64,000 nucleotides of DNA, from the NCBI RefSeq assembly GCF_040802235.1, contig NC_133161.1:107153001-107217000 (forward strand), written 5' to 3'. The notes beneath the pieces are model-generated. The model saw nothing but the letters and a program-made list of their open reading frames with translations, searched no databases and was not told where the DNA came from. Positions 35,001-44,870 of the stretch are shown piece by piece. The position numbers were made by a program, and so were the translations under genes. The DNA comes from Manis javanica (lineage: Eukaryota; Chordata; Mammalia; Pholidota; Manidae). Numbering within the stretch: the stretch's first letter is position 1; each line of letters begins with the position of its first letter.

Positions 35001-35276
35001 GAAGGCGAAGGCCACCAGGCCCGCGGGGCCCAGCGCTTGTGCGCCACCGGCCCCCGACACCCCTAGTCCCAGCGCCACGCCCGCCCCCACGGCCGTCACG
35101 GTCAGCAGCACCAGCAGGTTGGCGCGAAGGCAGCGGCGCAGCTGGTCGCGGGAACCGCAGCAGCCACCTCCCGCCGCGCCCGGGTCCTCAGTGGGGACCA
35201 ACTCCGGAACATCGTTAGCTGTGGGCTCAGCCGCCGCGAGCACCTTGGGGTCTCCCTTAGGTGGATGGGCCATCAT
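25958..35276 (-). CDS. SLC1A5-like: SLC1A5 (ASCT2)-like neutral amino acid transporter, copy A, 8 exons
   Basis: The protein resembles human SLC1A5, a trimeric plasma-membrane exchanger that swaps neutral amino acids (Gln, Ala, Ser, Cys) with sodium. Eight coding exons can be joined in frame at GT/AG sites: 35276-34711, 32342-32300, 31875-31828, 30936-30770, 28948-28715, 27963-27772, 27628-27494 and 26090-25958. They predict 505 residues (human 541). The scaffold domain, hairpin 1, TM7, hairpin 2 and TM8 are all present. The start is the first of two adjacent ATGs, aligned with the human N-terminus. Odd points: NMDG in TM7 is NKDG, a hairpin-1 Gly is Arg (R349), TM2 'GG' is R115-C116, the TM8 Cys467 position is Ile, and the C-terminal tail ends early in TGA after ...VETEGP. 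It may be a diverged paralogue or a recent pseudogene; homology is certain, function is not. Confidence 0.85.
26455..27060 (-). mobile_element. Ancient LINE-1 3' fragment in intron 7 (copy A)
   Basis: Plus-strand phrases such as 'ataattcacataccataaaatt', 'tgcctactctggacat' and 'tattccatcatatggatat' are reverse L1M 3' half. The paired copy is about 50,150-50,750. Confidence 0.65.
27119..27270 (-). repeat. MIR element, intron 7 copy A
   Basis: 'ccattttacagatggtgaaactgag' followed by 'cttgcccaaggtcac' and 'ggatttgaaca' is reverse MIR. Confidence 0.8.
27494..27628 (-). CDS. SLC1A5-like: Copy A exon 7 (hairpin 2)
   Basis: 135 bp encoding [20 protein letters not shown] through SLILAVDWL, hairpin 2 and the start of TM8. 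Donor GTAAGT. Confidence 0.88.
27772..27963 (-). CDS. SLC1A5-like: Copy A exon 6 (hairpin 1 and TM7)
   Basis: 192 bp encoding [11 protein letters not shown], a one-residue-shorter [11 protein letters not shown] loop, then [14 protein letters not shown] in TM7 and [16 protein letters not shown]. The acceptor is TCGCAG with a modest pyrimidine tract; the donor is GTGAGT. Confidence 0.88.
28715..28948 (-). CDS. SLC1A5-like: Copy A exon 5
   Basis: 234 bp encoding [48 protein letters not shown] and the start of hairpin 1. The hairpin reads FRTAS where human has FGTSS. Confidence 0.9.
29890..30045 (-). repeat. MIR element, intron 4 copy A
   Basis: 'ccattttccagatgggaaac', then 'gggcacacagttgggaagtgg', is reverse MIR. 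Confidence 0.65.
30605..30715 (-). repeat. MIR element, intron 4 copy A
   Basis: 'gaggaaattgaggcacagag' with 'cttgcccaaagtcacacagcc' is reverse MIR core, close to exon 4. Confidence 0.7.
30770..30936 (-). CDS. SLC1A5-like: Copy A exon 4
   Basis: 167 bp encoding [20 protein letters not shown] through the LVSWIMW end of TM5. It ends two bases into the Trp codon, donor GTAAGT. Confidence 0.9.
31828..31875 (-). CDS. SLC1A5-like: Copy A exon 3 (second extracellular loop)
   Basis: 48 bp, 16 codons: [16 protein letters not shown]. The human counterpart carries an N-glycosylation site (ERNITGT) that is absent here. Acceptor CTGCAG, donor GTGAGA. Confidence 0.9.
31960..32112 (-). repeat. MIR element, intron 2 copy A
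   Basis: 'ggcccagagaggtagaggca' and 'cttgcctggggtcacacagc' are MIR core in reverse. Confidence 0.75.
32109..32933 (-). other. Unrecognised 274-codon open frame across intron 1, exon 2 and intron 2
   Basis: This sense-strand frame starts with ATG in intron 1 ([14 protein letters not shown]...), crosses exon 2 in a different frame from the transporter and ends in TAG in intron 2. Unit B has the same frame open for 275 codons (55,820-56,647), even though an 18-bp length difference and many substitutions separate the copies. I recognise no domain; it is rich in Ser, Pro, His and Leu. It could be chance in GC-rich sequence or an uncharacterised alternative first-exon coding region. Confidence 0.25.
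32300..32342 (-). CDS. SLC1A5-like: Copy A exon 2
   Basis: 43 bp between CTGCAG and GTGAGT. Completes Arg and adds [14 protein letters not shown], nearly identical to human. Confidence 0.9.
32965..33160 (-). repeat. MIR element, intron 1 copy A
   Basis: 'actcatgtaatcctcaagcag', a 'ttttacagagacccagatga' type phrase and 'gatttgaacccagc' are reverse MIR. Confidence 0.75.
33180..33490. repeat. GT-rich low-complexity region, intron 1 copy A
   Basis: Degenerate GTGTG, CAGTGTTGGTA and GGTCAGTAT phrases recur without a fixed period. The paired copy is 56,890-57,190, where some blocks are missing. Confidence 0.55.
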
Positions 35277-36080
35277 GACGGATGCCTCGGGGCTCCCCAG
35301 CGCCCGGAAGCTGAGAGCTTCTTGGGCGTCCTTCCCAGGACGTACACGTTCCTCAGAACTGAGCCGAGTAACAGAGCCTGGAGGCGGGAACTCGGGGAAC
35401 TCGGGAGGGTTCCCTGGAGTGGTGAGTTCGCAGCGCCTAAGTTCCTTGGCCCTTGGGAGCTGGAGTGTCTGGGACTGCTAGGCTGGGCGCTGGGGCTCTG
35501 ATCTTCCAGACTGTGTCCGGTGCCCCAAAGCTGTGAGTTGGGAACCCCTGGGTTCTCCTGGGCGTCAGGCACACAGGAGATTCTCACGCTGGAACCTTGG
35601 GTCCTTGACTGCTGAAGAAGGCGCCCCCACGGCGGCGATCTTCAAGAGGTCCTGGTGGCGCAGACCCGGGACCCCTAGATCTGGGAGGCGGCGACCTAGG
35701 GTGCCTGGGTCCTGGAAACCAAGGGCTCGGGAGCCCGAGTCTGGGGCCCGGGAGGCGCAGCTCCGGGAAATGGGGAGTCAGTTCCCTGGGGCCGGGAGGG
35801 GAAATACAGGCCCCTGCGTGCGGAAGGCGGGGGTCGGGATCCCAGAAGATGACGCCTATAGAGTCTTTGAGGAGGCGGGGCTGGCCAAGGGCGCTGATTG
35901 GCTGCAGCGTGTTTGGAGTCCCCCCCCCCAACTCCTGGGACCGAGGGGCGCGATCCGGGTGAGGGTGCGGCCCGGGGCGGGGAGTCGGGCAGATGCTTTT
36001 CCCCGCCAAAGGAATTGGGCGGATTGGAGCTGCTAAACAACTAAACGCAATCGCAAGGGTGTCCGCAAAGTGCAAGTGAT
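34700..36080. promoter_or_regulatory. CpG island and presumed promoter, SLC1A5-like copy A
   Basis: Dense CpG covers exon 1 and about 800 bp upstream. On the gene strand CCAAT boxes lie at 35,897-35,901, 36,014-36,018 and 36,023-36,027, with GGGCGG/CCGCCC next to the last two. No TATA box stands out. The layout fits a housekeeping-type CpG promoter; the start site cannot be fixed. Confidence 0.65.
34711..35276 (-). CDS. SLC1A5-like: Copy A exon 1
   Basis: 566 bp, residues 1-188 plus two bases. It encodes the cytosolic N-terminus ([21 protein letters not shown]) and TM1-TM3 with [31 protein letters not shown] and [20 protein letters not shown]. The donor is CTGAG|GTCAG. The human N163 glycosylation site has no counterpart: the loop reads [18 protein letters not shown]. 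Confidence 0.9.
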
Positions 36081-37134
36081 CCGCCGGTGTTTAATTTGGA
36101 AACCTGCTCCTCCTGTGACTCCTCACTGAGTTCCATCTTCTGTCTCCTTTCGGGATTTGAATTCATGTAACGTAAAACGCAGATTTAAAAAACTCATCCC
36201 TCTTATGATTGGTGTAAAATTTAAGTGAGATGGAATTAATTTAAAAATGTTAATAATTTTTAAGTAAATGTTCCCAATTCAGATTCTGACTCAGCAATTA
36301 AGGCAGTTATTATATTTGGGATTGTAATCCACTTCGCCCAAGACACCCAATTAGCAATTCAGCCATTAAAAATTGCAATTCAATTTAATGACTGTGCTAA
36401 TACATTTACAAATGCTTTCACCGAACATTTCTTCGATAGTTCATTACAAAAATTTTCAAATGTACACAAAAGTGTGAAGTATTTTGCAGCACCCATTTAC
36501 CTTCCATCTAGAGCTTACAATTACTCTATCATATACTTCTATATCATCTTTCTATCCATTGGTCTCTATCCGTCTGTCCATTCACCTTTTTTTGATGAAT
36601 GCCAGAGTAAGTTGCAGACATCAGTGTGTTTTCCCTCTAAACACATCGCCCCATGTGCATTTATTGATCAGAGTTCAGTATTTGCTCATAGCTCTTTTCT
36701 CTTTTTAGGTCAAATTTACATACAATAAAATGCAAAATTCTTAAGTGCCATTCGCTGATTTTTGACTGATGTGTTTGTGTGATTTCACTGGAATCTTCAT
36801 AACTTCTTGGTGAGGTGGGGCCTGATAGTATACCCATTCTCCAGATGGGTAAAACTGGCCAGAGGAACTTTTGGGGGCTTACAGCCAAAGGAAGTCACTT
36901 GAGGCCACATCTGGGGAGGTTGGGAGTTGCATGCCTACCTGCCCAGGCCCTAACCCTACCTGCAGGGCTGGCTCCCTAAATCCTTTTTGGTCACGTGGAT
37001 GTTTCCAGTGAATCAATCATGACTCCCTGCTCCACAGAGCAGTGCTGAAATCATAATTCCTTCCCCACCTGTCCAGTTATCTGACAACATTTCAGGTTTT
37101 CACACTTGCTCCAAGATTAGAGATAGTGATAACC
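36081..37134. other. Upstream flank of copy A
   Basis: No gene. About 36,460-36,760 resembles an ancient interspersed repeat ('gatgaatgccagagtaagttgc'). 36,840-36,900 has weak MIR-like text. Confidence 0.4.
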
Positions 37135-37300
37135 TCAGAAGCTTACTCCTGCAGCAGCTATGGGGCCTCAGGCAAGACACAACTTCAGTGAGCCTCGGTT
37201 TCCACGTCTGTAAAGCGGGACGAAGAATAATAGAGCAAAACTCCTTGGGGGCTGTGTAGATCAAATGAGATACGTTCAAAACATTTAGACAGGGTACAGG
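37135..37300 (+). repeat. MIR element, unit A upstream flank
   Basis: 'ggggcctcaggcaagacac', 'gagcctcggtttccacgtctg' and 'agatcaaatgagatac' are forward MIR. The paired copy is 60,295-60,450. Confidence 0.8.
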
Positions 37301-40300
37301 GTTGCCCTTAATAAAGTTAAGTAGTACTGCTAAGATGACTGCCACTATCATTGTTATTGAAGGATATGGTTGAGGCCCAGACCAGCTCCAGACGCTACTG
37401 GGCCCTAGTGGTGAGCTCTCCCTCCTGGTCACTGCCAGCCCTAGACCTTCTGGAAGGAGTTTCAGAGCTTGTGGTGACTTCCTGTGGAATCTGAGGCATT
37501 GGGGCCAGGCTGCAGCCCTGAAGACCTCCTGTGTCTCTCAGACACTCTCCCCTCCCAAATCCTCCCATTCTTAACACGACCCACCTCCATCCCACACTGA
37601 ATTCTGAAGCCGCATTCATTCAACAAACTCTTGCTAAAGCCTAGTGTGCTTGGTTCTGTGCTGGACGCTTAGAGTATGGGCCCTAGAGACCCACAGACAT
37701 GGGTGCAGATCCCGGCTCCACCCCTTCACAGCTGAACATTAGTTCCATTTGTCCTAGAGTCAAAATGAGCATAAAAATTTGATCATGCACGCTGTGACCC
37801 TGGATACAAAATATGAGGGCAAAATTCCTGAGTATTCCATGCATTCTCTAAATATTCCTTGAGCATTTACTAAAGGCCAAGTGCTTTCCAAGGTGCTGGG
37901 GATTCAGCAGTGAGAGAAAGAAAAAGAAAAGAAAGACGAAACTGCTTGCCAGCCTTCTAGTGAGAAGACACAAGGAGACGAACTGGGGCTGTCAGGTGGG
38001 GTAAGGGCTGGAGAAAGCTCAGGCGTTGCATGGCAGAGAGAGTTGGTGTGTTCAGGATGGGCCACTTTGAGGAGGTAACATTTGCAGTGAAATGTGCATG
38101 ACAGGAAGGAGCCCACTGGGACAGTATGGAAAGAACATTCCAGTGAGAGCAAAGAGCAGTTTCAAAGCCATCAGGCAGCAGTAGGAGGGGCTTCCTGCCC
38201 TGTTTGAAGTGCTGTTTGGTGTTATCTTATCTCCATTCAGCCTTGGGACCTCACTCTCCCATTTCACTGATTTGGTAGCAGAAAGGGAATTTGAACTCAG
38301 GTATCTGTGGTCCTGGTCCATGCCGTGAACGCCTATTGGTTACCATGGCTACCCCTGCATTTGGCTCCTTCCCACATACAGACATTTCCTTCAATGGACC
38401 ATCATTTATTCTGAACACTAATGGGTGGTGCCAGGGACCCAGCAGTGTCCAAGACAGACCCATCCCCAGAGAGTAATGATGCAGACTCAACAGGGCTAGG
38501 AGAGTGGAATGAGGGAGGGATGTTTGACTTGGCCTGGGGTTCAGGGAGGGCTTCCTGGAAGAGGAGGCATTACAGCTGGGATAGGACAGGGTTAGTCCAA
38601 TCCCAGGAATCTGTATTCCAGGCAAAGAGAACACTACAGGCAACAGTCCAAAGTTTAGAAGAGCCTGGAATGTTCCCTAGATCTAACCTAGTCACCCCCA
38701 CCCACTGAGTGGCCCCAGCATCTTCCCTTGGGATAAAGTCCAAATGCTTGAGCTGGGCACCTGTCTGTTTCACTAATTCATTCCCTCAATCATTTAACAA
38801 ACCACATCCACAGAACAGAGTGCTGAGAGACGTCAGATGGAATGAGACAGATGTGGAACTGGGCTGAGGGCCCGTTTCAGTAATAAATCAGGTGGTCAAG
38901 AAATACTGTTAGGGAGGAAAACTTAAGGTTCAGGAAGTGTATAGGACAGGGCACCTTACCATCTATGGGGACAAACAGACAAATATGTAGCAGCTTCTGT
39001 TTCAAATGCACTGTCTGTACAAGAATGCGTACACACTGCCCAAAGTGGTTACTTTCAGAGAGCAAAGCTGTGGCTTTGCAGTTCAGCGTGAGCACCCCGG
39101 TTTGTTCAACTGTGAAATGGGAATGGTCGTAGTGTCTGCCTCAGAGATCATGGGGAAGCGAACCACGTTTGTGTGTGTTAACTAACTGCAGTGGTGCCTG
39201 GAAAACCACAGTCAGGGTGTTTTCAGCAGTGAAGACTTTTGAGATCAATATTTTATCTAAAATACAATCTAAAAGGCCTTTTTCATACTTTCCCTCAGAC
39301 ACAGACAGGGCTCCCCTCCTAGGAGTGTTCAAGTCCCAGTCCCTAGGGCAGAGGGAGCCTGAGAGGCACCAGGCGGGCCCCAGCAGCTGGTTTCAGGGCC
39401 TGCAGTAGCAGCTGGCCTGACTGGGGGCAGGGAAGCTTCTGGCAACCCTCCCAGTGATCAAGGCCCCAGGGTATGAAGAAGCAGCCCAGGCAGGGAGGAG
39501 AGGTGCAAGGAGGAGGCTGCAGGTTTCAGGGACTCCTGAATCCCAGAACCTGCAGAGAGTGTGGGATGGATCTGGGCCAAGAGGTCAGCCTTTGGGGTTT
39601 GGTCCCAGATTGGCCAGGAGTGTCCCACCCCCTGCCCTCCTCAGGTTTAGAGAAGAAAATATACCAACTGGTCACAGCCAGCTCTCCTCACACACAGTCA
39701 AACCTCCTAACCAGATTCAGATTTCTTTATTGGAAAAAAGAAAAAGAAAAGGCCTGGGGCTCTGGGAAAGAGGTGAGAAGAGGTGAGAAGGACCACAGGA
39801 GGCTGGACTGAGCAGTAGGAAATCTGGGCTCCACAAAACAGAGAGGCCCTTCCTGGCCTCAATTTGCCACCTGTGAAATGGGTATCATTCTGGAGGGTAT
39901 CCTCCTGGAGAAGACTGGTATCTGACAACAGATGGGGACTGAGCAATGCCCAGGCCTTCAGCCTTCTCCATCAGACCTGTGATCAGGAGCCCCCAGAGGA
40001 TACGGCCTCTCCTTCTCCCTCAGATGTGCATCCGTGTGTTCAGCAAATGTTTTCTGAGCACCTTCTGTGAGCCCAGTCCTGCACTGGGTGGTACTGGGTA
40101 CCCAGCCGTGACTGAGGCAGGCCTAGCTCCTGCCACCCTGGGCTCATAGTCCAGTGAGGGGACAGACGGTGATGACCCAGAGAAGTGTTGGAAGGGAGGA
40201 GCTCAGATGGGAAGCCCAGCCTGGGAATTCAGGTCAAGGAGGGCTTCCTGGAGGAGGCAGAATCTGAGCTAAATGTTGAAGGATGTCAGAACTGATCAGT

Positions 40301-41234
40301 GAAAGGAAGAGGAAAAGTGCATAGGCACAGGACACAGGTGAGAAATGCATCAAACCAAGAATAGTCTCATTTGGTTGGAGAGGAAAATTCAAGGGGAAAT
40401 CTGCCAAGAAATGAGGCTGGTGTGGTGGGGAGGGGCCAGATCAGGTAGGAGAAATAAAAAGGCTGAAGTTAAAACCATTCACTGAACATGTTTTACCAAA
40501 GTGCCCGGCCCTGTGGTGGGTCCTGCTGTGGTTACAGTGATGGCCAACGGGGGCTCTGCCCTGTCCTCTCGGAGTTCATCACCTGTGTCACTGTTTCTCA
40601 AACTTCCTGTCTCACAGCTCCCTTTGCATGTTTGAATGCAGATTCCTGGGCTCCAAGGCTACTTCAAAATGGAGGGAAGTAAAATCCTACCACCTGCCGA
40701 GTAGGAGAGGAGAATGGGAATATTAGTTAACATCCCTAGAGGGATTTTGCTGATTCCAGAATTCTGCTCCTTTGCTCGGAATCCAGGAGTTCTTAGCACA
40801 GTCTGGTCACCTATATTTTCAAATTTCTGATGTCAACCTATTGCTAGGACAGGAAATAAAGTAATTGCTCTAAGCAGCTAAATAGGAAAAGATTAAATAT
40901 CAGAGCGTATTGCAGAAGCTCATTGATTTGTGAAATTTTAAGTCACGTGTGTGATCATGCCTGTACATACACGTACTGTGTTCTAAGTAAAATATACATT
41001 CTGCTGTGCATTAAGGGTCTTAAATTCAATTAGCTTGAAAAACTCTTGGCTACTGGTCCTACGACCTGATCCACCTCCTCCTGGGAAAGCCCTGTGAGGC
41101 ACATGCTGCTTTTAAGCCCATCTTGGGGATCAGGAAACAGGCTCAGATCTCTGAGGTGCAGCTGTGATTAAGAACCACTCCGTGTTAACTGTGTTACCTC
41201 ATTATTTTAGTTCTCCGCACCCGTTAGCGTACTT
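37301..41234. other. Unit A upstream flank without recognised gene
   Basis: Contains a MIR-like stretch (37,625-37,760) and ancient-repeat-like text (about 37,860-38,260 and 40,020-40,300). No exons, RNA genes or long meaningful frames seen. 39,428-39,683 is unusually similar to its unit B partner. Confidence 0.4.
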
Positions 41235-41475
41235 GCTAGGTGGGTTAAACAATAATCAGAGCTCACATTTTCTGAACACTTACTGTATGTCATCGTTCTC
41301 AGTGTTTCACACAGATGAACTGATCTATCCCTTGCCTCAGTCCTCTGAGGTGAGAGCTGCTATTGTTCCAATTTTACAGATACGGAAACTGTGGCCACAA
41401 TGGTAATGTTACTTGCCCAAGGCCAGACAGCTTAAGAAGTGGCAGAGCGGGGACCTGAACCCAGCCTGTCAGCCT
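41235..41475 (-). repeat. MIR element near the ERV insertion
   Basis: 'attttacagatacggaaactg', 'cttgcccaaggccagacagc' and 'gacctgaacccag' are reverse MIR. Confidence 0.8.
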
Positions 41476-41607
41476 AGGAGCCCACACAGAAGTTGTCCTC
41501 TGTGCCCCTCTCTACAATGGTTTGGAGAGGAACTTCTGGGAGGCCCCACCACTCAGCGGGGAAAGCAATGGCTGCCTTCCTTTGGTAATGATGCACTTAA
41601 GAGTAAG

Positions 41608-43460
41608 TACTGTTGGGCTGTGTACTGCTGGGAGCCATGCTACTCAAGCTGTGTAGCAAAGCTCAGGCTGGAAGAAGACCCCCACAAATCAGGGGTCTTC
41701 ACAGTTGGCTCCCTCTATTACCCACCTTGATTTTGTTATTTTCCATTATACTATTGGCTTTGTTTTTACTTGCATTGTTGCCAAAGACTAAGCTAACCTT
41801 TGCTAAGCAGCACGGAAAAGATGAGAACATAAACTTCCCAAAAGCTTTTCAGGACAGTGCTCCTGAAGAATAGAACATGCAGGGGCCAAATAGTGATCTT
41901 AGCATAAAGTACTGAAACCTGCTGTTAGTTAGTCAAACGTTGACCACCCCATTTCCACTGAGAATGCCCCCCTTGTTTATGCTAGTGAAACTAGTGATGG
42001 AAAGTTTTCTAGAAATCAAGTTATGAAAGAATATTGAATAGAATAACCCTGTTGACACTTAATTAATCATCTCATGTTTTCTTCCCTCTACTACTTCTAT
42101 AGTTTGTTTTTCTTCTTTCCTAATCACAGCCCTTTACTAGAATTTGTGCCTCATACGTGAAATTACCAAGCACCATAATTTTCCAGGAAGTAAAGATACC
42201 TCAAAACAAGTGCTGGGCGTAGAAGCCATGGAGCATAAATCTGCAAAGAAGTGAAAAACTAACCTTTTCAAAGAATATTACTTCTCTCTCACTTACCAGC
42301 TTTACATCTCCCTGTATGGCTCTGTAAGATGGCTGGTTAGCTAGAGACGGGTAAGATTCCTCAAGGGAGGAACAACCTAAGACAGGCACAGTCGCAGGGG
42401 GCCATCAGGTGAGAAAAAGGGGGCCAACAGAGGTGAGGCTTAGAACCTCACCCCCCCAGTTTTGAGAGAAATCTTCTACACCTGTGGATGTTTTGTTGCC
42501 CTTGTTCAGCTTGGATTAAGACCTGGTCTGTAAGCACAAACCTGATCATCTATACCTGCCTTCTTACAGTTCTAAATCATGCTTTCTATCTATATCTTGC
42601 ATTTACCTACTACATTAACATTTTATTAGATTCACATATAAAGTATAAACACCAAATGAATAATCATACATTATATTTGACATGATTGTTTATAGTTTAA
42701 AGTTTGTAGTTAAAACAGAAACAGTTTCTATGATATGAATGGCCTTGCATTGTTCCCCATGTAAGAACTTGTTTAGTCCCTGCAGTAGTGGAGTCATGGA
42801 GACCTGTGTAGCATATGTCAAGGAGATTTTGGTATCCACACAGAAGAAAGAGAAATGTAGATAAGAAGGGGAAATTTAGTTTGCTGCCTACTGTGCCCTA
42901 TAAAGGAATATAAAGTAAAGATATGAGTTTAGGATTTTAGATTGATTATAAATTTATTAAAGCCTCTAAGAAAATTTTTGTGGGAAAGAATCCTAGCTAA
43001 CTGTGGCACTAGGTGACCTGTATTTCACCCTGAGCTGATAGACTCCATAGTCACTGCTACATACTTCACACTCCTGCGGTCACATGCACTTCTTAGAAAC
43101 TGTGTTGCATAGAAACGTAAAACACAATAGAGTACATGTTAATGAGAAAAGTTTTGGTCAAAGGACAGACAATCACCTGTCTAACAATCACCTGTCTAAC
43201 GCTTGACCAACCATGAATAGATTAGAAAGTAAAAGAAAGAAAAAAGCTTGCCTATACTTATTAACCAACTGTGTATTCTAGTTACTCATCAAAATAATAA
43301 AAAATAATCATATCCTTGTGCAAAATGGTATAAATAAATCTGTCATCGGCACTTTGTCGAGAGACCACCTCCATCTGACTCCGTGTCCTGTCTCTCCACA
43401 CGCCGACTCCGTCCTGCACCTTCGGGAATCCCACCCCTAGGCTGGAGCTGGACTCCTGCA
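41608..43460 (+). mobile_element. ERV 3' region with LTR-like end
   Basis: The 42,070-42,770 part closely parallels 5,210-5,960 of the ERV-derived retroposon. After that the two differ. The right end is LTR-like: TATAAATAAAT at 43,329-43,339 carries an overlapping TATA box and AATAAA, and is followed by an R/U5-type GC-richer stretch ending in ...CTGCA at 43,460. The left edge (TGTTGGGC at about 41,608) is a guess based on the TG...CA rule. Either a long LTR or internal sequence plus LTR would fit. No coding frame of note remains. Confidence 0.5.
43160..43200 (+). repeat. 16-bp tandem duplication in the LTR
   Basis: AATCACCTGTCTAAC occurs twice in direct succession, typical of small LTR U3 duplications. 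Confidence 0.8.
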
Positions 43461-43639
43461 GTGTACCCCCAATGTGTGTATTTATTTATAAGTTATATAC
43501 AGGTACCACTATCATTCTGTATGTTAGTAATAAGGCTTAAATTATTCCATTCTAAAATTAAAAATAAATAGAGAGGTTTTGTTTACTTTTCCTCATTCCA
43601 ATGACTTGTCCCACCTGCCTCCCAGGTGTGTGCACCTGG

Positions 43640-43810
43640 CTTTTGAGACCACAGGCTCTGAAGTGGGGAGACCTGGGTTCAAACCCTGGTCCTGCTGCTT
43701 CCTGCTGCTGTGAACCTGGGCTGCCCTCACTGCCTCTCTGCAACTTGTTTTGCACCTGGAAATGGGGGTAATGAGTGCTTACCCCACGGGGGTGCTCTGA
43801 GGCACTGGAG
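43640..43810 (+). repeat. MIR element
   Basis: 'gacctgggttcaaaccctgg' and 'ctggaaatgggggtaatgag' are forward MIR. Confidence 0.8.
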
Positions 43811-43814
43811 TGGA

Positions 43815-43950
43815 GTCAGGGCTGGGTTTGGTTACTGTCTTGACCACTTAACCTTCTTTGTGATCTTAGGCAAGTTACTGCCTCTTTCAGCCTCTGGGTT
43901 GGGCAGAGGGATTAGTGATATACTGCAGAAGTGTAAAGCCCTTGGAGGAG
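43815..43950 (+). repeat. Second MIR element
   Basis: 'gtgatcttaggcaagttactg' with 'cctctttcagcctctggg' is forward MIR, immediately after the first. Confidence 0.65.
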
Positions 43951-44414
43951 GAGGCAAGAGAAGAGAAGATGCAAATTTGGCCCAGGCTCCTGAGGCTCAG
44001 ACTTCCAAAGCCTGACTTCTTATAACTCAGCCTCTGTTTATAGCCACTAAACCTGCAAATGTCTGGCAGAGAGACTGCTGGGTTCTCATGGAGCCTTATA
44101 GGAACATAATGGGGATGATCTGGGTTATCCCTGTGATCGGGTGAGGGTTTTGGCTCTTGGAAGGCATGGCCTAGAGGTGGAGATGTCTTATAATATGCAG
44201 GGCGTTTCCACACAATGAAGTATTGTTCCTTGTCACACACAGTTTTAAAATGTGCCATTGGACTTTTATGATGCATGGGTGATACTCAAAATACTTGGCA
44301 ACTGGCACAGTGATATAAATTAATATATAAATATATGAACCAAAAATTTAAAAGATTTTTCTTCTCTAAATAATCAAAACCATCTACCTATATATACGTA
44401 TTTCTTGAAATCGT
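43951..44414. other. Stretch without recognised gene before unit B
   Basis: Nothing recognised. It lies just upstream of the intact left part of the old L1M. Confidence 0.4.
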
Positions 44415-44870
44415 GTTCCCAAACTGGAACCCACCCATGTCTGTTAACAAGTGAGTGGGTAAACAAATGGTGCATCCAGACAATAGAATACTCTTTGGTG
44501 ATTAAAAAAAATAAAAAAGGAATGAACTACTGATACATGCAAAAACATGACTAGATCTCAAAAGCATCGGGCAAAGTACAAGAAACAGGATGCAAAAAGC
44601 TACATACTGTATGATTCCAGTAATGTGAAATTCTAGAAGAGATCAAACTGATCCTTAGTGACCAAAAGCAGCTCAGTGGTTGCCTGGGCCTGCGGTGGAG
44701 GGTGGGACAGACTGCAAAGGAGCAGGAAGAAATTTGGTGGTGGTGGGAATATTGTGTATCTAAGTTGTGGTTTTTCATGAGCATATGCATCTGTCAAAAC
44801 TCCTCCAATTGTTGACTTTAATGAATGCAGTTTATTGTATCAAATTACACCTCAATAAGGTTAATCCCCA
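44415..44870 (+). mobile_element. Old L1M 3' end, uninterrupted (unit B)
   Basis: L1M text runs without a break from 'gaacccacccatgtctgttaac' across 44,517 into 'ggaatgaactactgatacatg' and the 3' UTR. This shows the ancestral arrangement that is cut in unit A at 21,225. Confidence 0.75.

Larger units (their letters stand above)
21225..44516. repeat. Tandem segmental duplication, unit A
   Basis: From 21225 onward the sequence is collinear with 44517 onward, through the gene copy and beyond. The offset shrinks from about 23,290 to about 23,170 bp through small indels, and by eye most stretches are about 90-95% alike. Homology can be followed to 40,828 (paired with 64,000). Whether 40,829-44,516 belongs to the unit or is spacer cannot be decided, because its partner would lie beyond the window. 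Confidence 0.9.

Noticed and set aside
34771-35481. 236-codon plus-strand frame across the CpG island
   Set aside because: It is antisense to SLC1A5-like exon 1, is rich in Ala, Pro, Arg and Ser from CpG composition, resembles no family, and most of it is deleted in unit B.
41413-41873. Frames of 86-105 codons at the left of the ERV insert
   Set aside because: They run from a MIR into LTR-like sequence; no retroviral or cellular domain is recognisable.
43140-43200. Short repeats considered as a CRISPR-like or regulatory array
   Set aside because: Only two abutting copies of a 15-16 bp block, in a mammalian LTR; an ordinary small tandem duplication.
44040-44414. Possible separate gene or exon between the duplication units
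   Set aside because: No splice-bounded open frame or protein resemblance; AT-rich sequence next to an old L1M.
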